A stretch of DNA of 9,991 bases from Alg239-R122 sp041746135 (GTDB lineage: Bacteria; Pseudomonadota; Alphaproteobacteria; Sphingomonadales; Sphingomonadaceae). The position numbers and the translations under genes are program-made. The stretch lies in the NCBI GenBank assembly GCA_041746135.1, contig JBGTHQ010000008.1, positions 1 through 9,991 of the forward strand. The letters run 5' to 3'. This document shows, one piece after another, positions 6,400 through 9,991 of the stretch (the stretch's first letter is position 1; each line of letters opens with the position of its first letter). A model generated the notes under the pieces. That model was given only the letters and a program-made list of their open reading frames with translations, did no database searches and was not told the origin of the DNA.

Positions 6400-7098
6400 A
6401 TGATGATAGGCAGAATTTATAGGCACGGTTTCACACGATCATGCGGCCTTCTGGCGGTGTTGGCTCTAACCGCATGCGCGCGCCCTTTCGGCAGCGGCAA
6501 CGATTTCGAACTGAAAAAACCGACCGCCAATCCCAGCGCGGTCGTCGCGATTGAAAGCGCTTTCAACCGCGTGGCCCGCGAAGAGGGGATCTGGACGGCG
6601 TTTCGCAAATTTGCCGCCGAAGATGCCATGATGCTGGCGCCCGGGCCGGTCGATGCGAACAGCTGGCTGAAAGGCCGCGCCGACCCTGCGACCGCGCCGC
6701 AATGGGAACCCGAAGCGATCTACATGTCCTGCGACGCCCGCACCGCCGCGTCGCATGGCGGCTTCGTAACCCAGGGCGGCCTGCAGGGGTATTTCACGAC
6801 CGTGTGGCAACGCCGCTATGAAGTCCGCGCAGCCAAAGCCGACTGGAAATTCCTGTTCGACCACGGCGCCGACCGGGCGCCGCTGCGCGCGAAACCCGAT
6901 TTCGTCAAAACGCGTGTCGCCTCTTGCGATGGCGGCGTGCCATCAAATCCGGTGCAATCCAATACCCGCTTCTCGCGCGACCAGACGCTGAAATGGCAAT
7001 GGGATCTGAACGCGAATAATGCGGGCAAACTAACGGTTTCCTTATGGAATGGCAGCGCCTATGAGGCCGTGATTATCGACGATATAACGGCCCCCTGA
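6400..7098 (+). CDS. Predicted lipoprotein with an NTF2/SnoaL-like (DUF4440-type) domain
   Basis: The product is 232 aa. The N-terminus carries Arg/His residues, a hydrophobic stretch at 15-25 and a lipobox LTAC ending at Cys26, so it should be lipidated and held at the periplasmic face of a membrane. The mature part contains AIESAFNRVAREEGIWTAF at 50-68, FAAEDAMMLAPG at 71-82, a tryptophan- and glycine-containing middle (TQGGLQGYFTTVWQRR), and DWKFLFDHG at 148-156. That order resembles cone-shaped NTF2-like domains that bind small ligands or catalyse simple reactions; no specific catalytic residues can be assigned. AAGGA lies 4 nt before the first ATG (7 nt before the second, at 6403), either of which may be used. 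The marC-like gene starts 3 nt after its stop. Confidence 0.75.
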   Translation: MMIGRIYRHGFTRSCGLLAVLALTACARPFGSGNDFELKKPTANPSAVVAIESAFNRVAREEGIWTAFRKFAAEDAMMLAPGPVDANSWLKGRADPATAPQWEPEAIYMSCDARTAASHGGFVTQGGLQGYFTTVWQRRYEVRAAKADWKFLFDHGADRAPLRAKPDFVKTRVASCDGGVPSNPVQSNTRFSRDQTLKWQWDLNANNAGKLTVSLWNGSAYEAVIIDDITAP

Positions 7099-7101
7099 TC
7101 C

Positions 7102-7755
7102 ATGATTGAACTTTTCCTGTCTGCCTTCACGATATTGTTCGTGCTGATCGATCCGCCCGGATGTGCGCCGATCTACGCCAGTCTGACTACTGGTGCCACC
7201 TCGGCGCAGCGCCGTTCTATGGCCGTGCGCGCAGTGATTGTCGCGGCGCTGATCCTGCTGGTCTTCGCGCTGTTCGGCGAACAGTTGCTCGCCGTGCTGC
7301 ATATCGAGCTCGACAGTTTTCGCATTGCCGGCGGATTGATGCTGTTCATCATTGCCATCGAAATGGTGTTCGAAAAGCGCACGGCGCGGCGCGAGGAACG
7401 GGCGCAAAAGATCATCGATCAACAGGAAGACGACGATCCCGAGATTGACGATGTGTCGATTTTCCCGATGGCGATGCCGATGCTCGCGGGTCCCGGCTCC
7501 ATTGCCGCCATCATGCTGCTCATGTCACAAAACGAAGGCTGGGAAACCACCCTCGTCATACTGGGCGCGATGGTGCTGGTGCTGGTGATGACGTTCTTCG
7601 CCTTATGGGCAGCAGGTCCGATCATGCGCATGCTGGGCGACAAGGCGGAAGCGGTGATTACCCGGCTGTTGGGTGTTTTGCTGACCGCGCTTGCGGCACA
7701 ATTCGTCATCGACGGGCTGCGCGGCAGTTTCAACCTGCCGGGCGGCCCGATATAA
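7102..7755 (+). CDS. MarC-family (UPF0056) inner-membrane protein
   Basis: This 217 aa polytopic membrane protein has about six helices (roughly 2-18, 40-60, 74-90, 123-141, 150-172 and 185-205). Family hallmarks are IDPPGCAPIYASLT at 16-29, where homologues usually have DPxGNxP, FRIAGGLMLFIIAIEMVF at 73-90, and FPMAMPMLAGPGSIAAIMLL at 121-140, a near-repeat of the first Pro/Gly segment. A charged cytoplasmic or periplasmic loop with a run of acidic residues (QQEDDDPEIDD) lies at 107-117. The family's function is not settled; the old link to multiple antibiotic resistance in E. coli did not hold up as far as I know. It starts 3 nt after the lipoprotein stop with no good Shine-Dalgarno, which suggests translational coupling. 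Confidence 0.92.
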   Translation: MIELFLSAFTILFVLIDPPGCAPIYASLTTGATSAQRRSMAVRAVIVAALILLVFALFGEQLLAVLHIELDSFRIAGGLMLFIIAIEMVFEKRTARREERAQKIIDQQEDDDPEIDDVSIFPMAMPMLAGPGSIAAIMLLMSQNEGWETTLVILGAMVLVLVMTFFALWAAGPIMRMLGDKAEAVITRLLGVLLTALAAQFVIDGLRGSFNLPGGPI

Positions 7756-7764
7756 CGAAATTTT

Positions 7765-7951
7765 CTTCTCCCGCTGGCGGGAGAAGGATGTGGAGACTTA
7801 TCAAAGCGAAGCGAAGATTAGGCGCAGCTGGATGAGGGTGGTGAAGAGCCGCAAACCTATGCCGCCGCTTCCCCCTCATCCAACTGCGCGTAGCAAACAA
7901 GTTTGCAACGCTGCGTATCCTTCTCCCGCAAGCGGACAGAAGGAGAAGGAT
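7765..7951. repeat. Large palindromic intergenic repeat between converging genes
   Basis: This is a roughly 187 bp element with nested inverted repeats. The left end is a perfect hairpin, CTTCTCCCGC (7765-7774) with GCGGGAGAAG (7777-7786). The right end pairs ATCCTTCTCC (7917-7926) with GGAGAAGGAT (7942-7951). Inner arms at 7822-7838 and 7873-7889 match over 17 bp with one mismatch and contain GGATGAGGG. A small GCAAAC/GTTTGC hairpin lies at 7893-7906. The left and right halves are therefore inverted relatives, as in non-autonomous mobile or REP-type elements. It starts 10 nt after the marC-like stop and ends directly against the stop of the LON-domain gene. It may fold in either transcript, but no T-run follows. 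Confidence 0.85.
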
Positions 7952-8605
7952 CTACTGCAACGTCACTCGTGGGTCGTCGTCATCGCGCTGTCTGAAAAAC
8001 TGCATCAGCTGAATGATCAGGTCCGCACGCTCGCTGATGCTGTTGGCTTCCAACAGCGCCTGCTTGGCGGCGCTGTCGAACGGCGCGATTTGTGAAACCC
8101 CGTTGACCAGCGACACGTCATCCAGGCGCGCGACCTCGCTCCAGTCGACACTATATCCCTGCGCATCGGCAAATTTTTTGGATTCTCGCTCCAGCGATGC
8201 CCGCTCGATCCCGGCCAGTTCGTCCGCGCCGCCTGCCTCTTCGATCAGTTCCGCCTCAATCTGCCGGAACGGCGTTTTGACATCGAGTTCGCGGATCAGG
8301 CGGAAACGGGCCACTCCTTCCAGCATGACATTATAACGCCCGTCATCCATCGCCTCGACATCGGCAATGCGGCCCAGGCAGCCGATCTTGAAAAGGTCGG
8401 GCGCGTCCGCTCCGCCGCCCATGCCCTCGACGGGACGTGCGGTAGGCTGGATCATGCCAATCTGGCGGTCGCGCGCCATCGCATCGCTCACCATCGCGCG
8501 ATACCGCGGCTCGAACATATGCAGCGGCAATTGCATGCCCGGAAACAAAATGGCGCCGGGCAGCGGGAAGATCGATATGCGCGTTGTCGTGACGGAAGCC
8601 ATCAT
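7952..8605 (-). CDS. LON substrate-binding-domain protein
   Basis: The 217 aa product consists only of the N-terminal domain of Lon protease, without ATPase or peptidase parts. The hallmark ISIFPLPGAILFPGMQLPLH followed by MFEPRYRAMV covers 10-39; GCLGRI at 75-80 and LEGVARFRL at 95-103 are further core strands. The C-terminal half is helical (about 130-205) and ends in an acidic QRDDDDPRVTLQ. Stand-alone proteins of this type are common in alphaproteobacteria; the partner or substrate is not known. The start is either of two adjacent ATGs (8605 or 8602), with AAGGG about 8 nt upstream. The thioredoxin-TPR gene ends 10 nt upstream on the same strand, so the two form an operon, and both point to protein quality control. 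The stop abuts a palindromic repeat. Confidence 0.9.
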   Translation of the reverse strand: MMASVTTTRISIFPLPGAILFPGMQLPLHMFEPRYRAMVSDAMARDRQIGMIQPTARPVEGMGGGADAPDLFKIGCLGRIADVEAMDDGRYNVMLEGVARFRLIRELDVKTPFRQIEAELIEEAGGADELAGIERASLERESKKFADAQGYSVDWSEVARLDDVSLVNGVSQIAPFDSAAKQALLEANSISERADLIIQLMQFFRQRDDDDPRVTLQ

Positions 8606-8615
8606 AATTTTACCC

Positions 8616-9533
8616 TTATCCGAACAAAGCGGCCGAGAGCTTCCGCCGCGTCGCCGCTACCCAAGGGTCTTCAAGCCCTACCGATTCGAATATCTGCAAC
8701 AGCTTGGTTCGCGCCGCGCCCTCGTTCCAGTCCTTATCCGCACGGATAATGGTCAACAATTGCTCCGCCGCTGCATCGCGGTCCTTTTCGGCGAAAAGCG
8801 CGCTGGCATAGGCCAACCGCTTTTCGTGATCGTCGGGATTGGCTTCGACCTCGGCTTTCAGTTTTTCGGCCTCGCCGCTGGCCGGGGCTTCGGCGGCCAG
8901 AGCCAGCGCCGATTTGGCGCGGTCGAGCGCGGGATCATTTGCTTTATCTTCGGGTAGCTGGTCGAGCATCGCTTGCGCGTCCTCAACCTTGTCGCCGGCA
9001 ACCAACGCGCGGACCAGTCCGGAAACCGCCTCCATATTGTCGGGTGCCATGTCGGCGATCTGTCCAAATATGCCGAATGCGCGCTGGGCATCGCCCGAGG
9101 CCAGAACTTCCTCTCCCATGGCGAGCAGGGGCGCGATGTCCTGCACCGGCTCCGCCTCGTCTGCTGCGCCCTCCAGCGGGAGTTTCTCCAGCAACTGGTC
9201 GAGTATCGCCTTGACCTGGCTTTCGCTGCGGGCCTGCGTCATGTCGGCCACTGGTTGCCCCTGAAACATCGCATAGACGGTGGGGATCGATTGGACCTGA
9301 AACTGGCTGGCGATGAACTTGTTCTCGTCGACATTGATTTTGGCCAGCAAAACACCCTTATCGGCATATTCGCCGCACACTTTTTCCAGCACCGGGGTGA
9401 GCGCTTTGCACGGGCCGCACCATTCGGCCCAGAAATCGACCACCACAATATTTTTCATTGAAGGCTCGACAACCGCCGTTCGGAATTCGTCCACGGCCTT
9501 TTGTTCGTCTACGGTAAGTCCCATGGTGGCCAA
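8616..9533 (-). CDS. Thioredoxin-TPR protein, CnoX/YbbN-like co-chaperone
   Basis: The protein (305 aa) joins an N-terminal thioredoxin domain to a C-terminal TPR-like region. The thioredoxin part has DFWAEWCGPCKALTPVLEKV at 33-52 with an intact redox pair Cys39 and Cys42, and the cis-proline loop SIPT at 82-85. Residues from about 130 onward are helical repeats rich in Ala, Asp and Glu, ending RRKLSAALFG. E. coli CnoX (YbbN) has this architecture and guards unfolding proteins under oxidative chlorine stress, but lacks an intact WCGPC, so this protein could also act as an oxidoreductase. The outermost start is a TTG at 9531-9533 with GGAGA 6 nt upstream. The first ATG, at 9524, lies 9 nt further in, too far from that site for good initiation. 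I favour TTG. The LON-domain gene follows in the same operon. Confidence 0.92.
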   Translation of the reverse strand: MATMGLTVDEQKAVDEFRTAVVEPSMKNIVVVDFWAEWCGPCKALTPVLEKVCGEYADKGVLLAKINVDENKFIASQFQVQSIPTVYAMFQGQPVADMTQARSESQVKAILDQLLEKLPLEGAADEAEPVQDIAPLLAMGEEVLASGDAQRAFGIFGQIADMAPDNMEAVSGLVRALVAGDKVEDAQAMLDQLPEDKANDPALDRAKSALALAAEAPASGEAEKLKAEVEANPDDHEKRLAYASALFAEKDRDAAAEQLLTIIRADKDWNEGAARTKLLQIFESVGLEDPWVAATRRKLSAALFG

Positions 9534-9539
9534 GTTGTG

Positions 9540-9544
9540 TCTCC
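9540..9544 (-). promoter_or_regulatory. Ribosome binding site favouring the TTG start of the CnoX-like gene
   Basis: GGAGA on the minus strand ends 6 nt before the TTG at 9533 and 15 nt before the alternative ATG at 9524. The spacing supports TTG as the initiation codon. Confidence 0.5.
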
Positions 9545-9554
9545 AAATGATGAT

Positions 9555-9583
9555 GTCATGATGCCCCCGGCTGCGGCTTTCAA
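9555..9583 (-). promoter_or_regulatory. Candidate promoter for the CnoX-LON operon
   Basis: On the minus strand TTGAAA (9583-9578) and CATGAC (9560-9555) are spaced by 17 nt. The -35 match is good; the -10 match is poor. The site would give a leader of about 15-20 nt. Confidence 0.25.
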
Positions 9584-9787
9584 TATCCTGACACGGGGCT
9601 AATGTGTTCGTGATACCATGTGGGAACTATCCTGCCTATGCCAAGCCCCGATTTATATGCGCCGGAAAAACGCGCCTAAATTATGTGTTTGCGCCATTTT
9701 ATGGCTTGCGGGCGTAAAAACTGCATGCTACCCGCCCATTTCGCTGGTCGTTACGCAGGTTTTTCTGCCACCCGGATCAGCCGCCGA

Positions 9788-9862
9788 GCGGGCGTAGCTC
9801 AGGGGTAGAGCACAACCTTGCCAAGGTTGGGGTCGGGCGTTCGAATCGCCTCGCCCGCTCCA
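9788..9862 (+). tRNA. tRNA-Gly (anticodon GCC)
   Basis: The cloverleaf is complete. The acceptor stem is GCGGGCG (9788-9794) with CGCCCGC (9852-9858), a T discriminator at 9859 and encoded CCA at 9860-9862. The D stem is GCTC/GAGC (9797-9800, 9808-9811). The anticodon stem CAACC/GGTTG (9813-9817, 9825-9829) encloses TTGCCAA, giving anticodon GCC for glycine codons GGC and GGU. The T loop TTCGAAT at 9840-9846 sits in a 5 bp stem with one G-T pair. No internal stop, insertion or oddity is seen. A cluster of short repeats follows downstream. Confidence 0.98.
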
Positions 9863-9879
9863 GTTTTCTCTCAGAAAAC
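9863..9879 (+). terminator. Hairpin directly after tRNA-Gly
   Basis: GTTTTC (9863-9868) pairs with GAAAAC (9874-9879) around TCTCA, starting right after the tRNA CCA end. No T-run follows. It may help tRNA 3' processing or termination, or be part of an attachment site; the role is uncertain. Confidence 0.3.
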
Positions 9880-9891
9880 CAATCGTTTGAA

Positions 9892-9910
9892 CCTCGCGAA
9901 GCTCGCGAGG
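9892..9910 (+). terminator. Perfect 8 bp GC-rich hairpin downstream of tRNA-Gly
   Basis: CCTCGCGA (9892-9899) pairs exactly with TCGCGAGG (9903-9910) around a 3 nt AGC loop. Position 30 nt after the tRNA suits a transcription stop, but there is no T-run, so a termination role is a guess. Confidence 0.35.
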
Positions 9911-9913
9911 CAC

Positions 9914-9982
9914 TGGTGACAACGGACAAGTTTCCAACGATTGTCACCACATTGTCACCAGGCGAAATTCGGCTGGGGACAA
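9914..9982. repeat. Cluster of TGGTGACAA repeats, candidate integrase arm sites
   Basis: The 9-mer TGGTGACAA occurs at 9914-9922. Its complement TTGTCACCA occurs at 9941-9949 and 9952-9960, a direct repeat with 11 bp periodicity, about one helical turn. A one-mismatch copy, TGGGGACAA, lies at 9974-9982. Directly repeated short sites just beyond a tRNA 3' end are what arm-type binding sites of tyrosine integrases look like, suggesting an attachment site and possibly an integrative element continuing to the right. No integrase gene is visible in the window, so this stays inferred. The inverted pair with an 18 nt spacer could instead be a regulator site. Confidence 0.4.
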
Positions 9983-9991
9983 CTCAAGCGT

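Larger units (their letters stand above)
9534..9787. other. Gap between the CnoX-like gene and tRNA-Gly
   Basis: The gap must hold the promoters of the leftward CnoX-LON operon and the rightward tRNA. Besides the weak candidate promoter at 9555-9583, I see a 7 bp inverted repeat, CGGGGCT (9594-9600) with AGCCCCG (9644-9650), separated by 43 nt. No credible protein gene is present, and I could not assign a convincing tRNA promoter. Confidence 0.5.

Noticed and set aside
7691..8095. Plus-strand frame running from marC through the palindrome into the LON gene
   Set aside because: It is made of out-of-frame marC, repeat DNA and LON antisense sequence.
9728..9937. Minus-strand frame with GRGDSNARPQPWQG-like peptide
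   Set aside because: It is the familiar false translation of the antisense strand of a tRNA gene.
1..9991. CRISPR array, insertion sequence with transposase, or toxin-antitoxin pair
   Set aside because: No regularly spaced repeats with unique spacers, no transposase motifs and no matching small gene pairs were found on either strand.

Overview
The window is ordinary chromosomal DNA from an alphaproteobacterium, most likely of the order Sphingomonadales (inferred). Supporting signs are the GC-rich coding sequence, the style of the proteins, and two types of intergenic palindromic repeat that I associate with sphingomonad genomes. No plasmid, phage or CRISPR locus is visible.

Layout from left to right. 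(1) The 3' third of mutS (+), cut by the window edge. (2) A 0.5 kb gap with a possible small convergent gene and a two-hairpin repeat. (3) A CNT-family nucleoside transporter (-), bracketed by that repeat and an inverted second copy. (4) A plus-strand run: a VUT/YhhQ-type membrane transporter overlapping argB by 4 bp; then an AT-rich 0.36 kb gap; then yggT, folD, an NTF2-like lipoprotein and a MarC-family membrane protein. (5) A roughly 190 bp palindromic repeat between converging genes. (6) A minus-strand pair: a thioredoxin-TPR protein of the CnoX/YbbN type, followed 10 nt later by a LON substrate-binding-domain protein. (7) A tRNA-Gly(GCC) gene, followed at the right edge by four copies of a 9-mer, TGGTGACAA, arranged like integrase arm sites.

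Functionally the genes are mostly housekeeping: mismatch repair, nucleoside uptake, a probable queuosine-precursor carrier, arginine biosynthesis, one-carbon folate metabolism and protein quality control. I found no clearly new multi-gene system. The parts most worth a second look are the inverted repeats exactly bracketing the nucleoside transporter, the AT-rich argB-yggT gap with its clustered TGACA/TGTCA motifs, the repeat cluster beside tRNA-Gly, and the unassigned lipoprotein translated next to marC.
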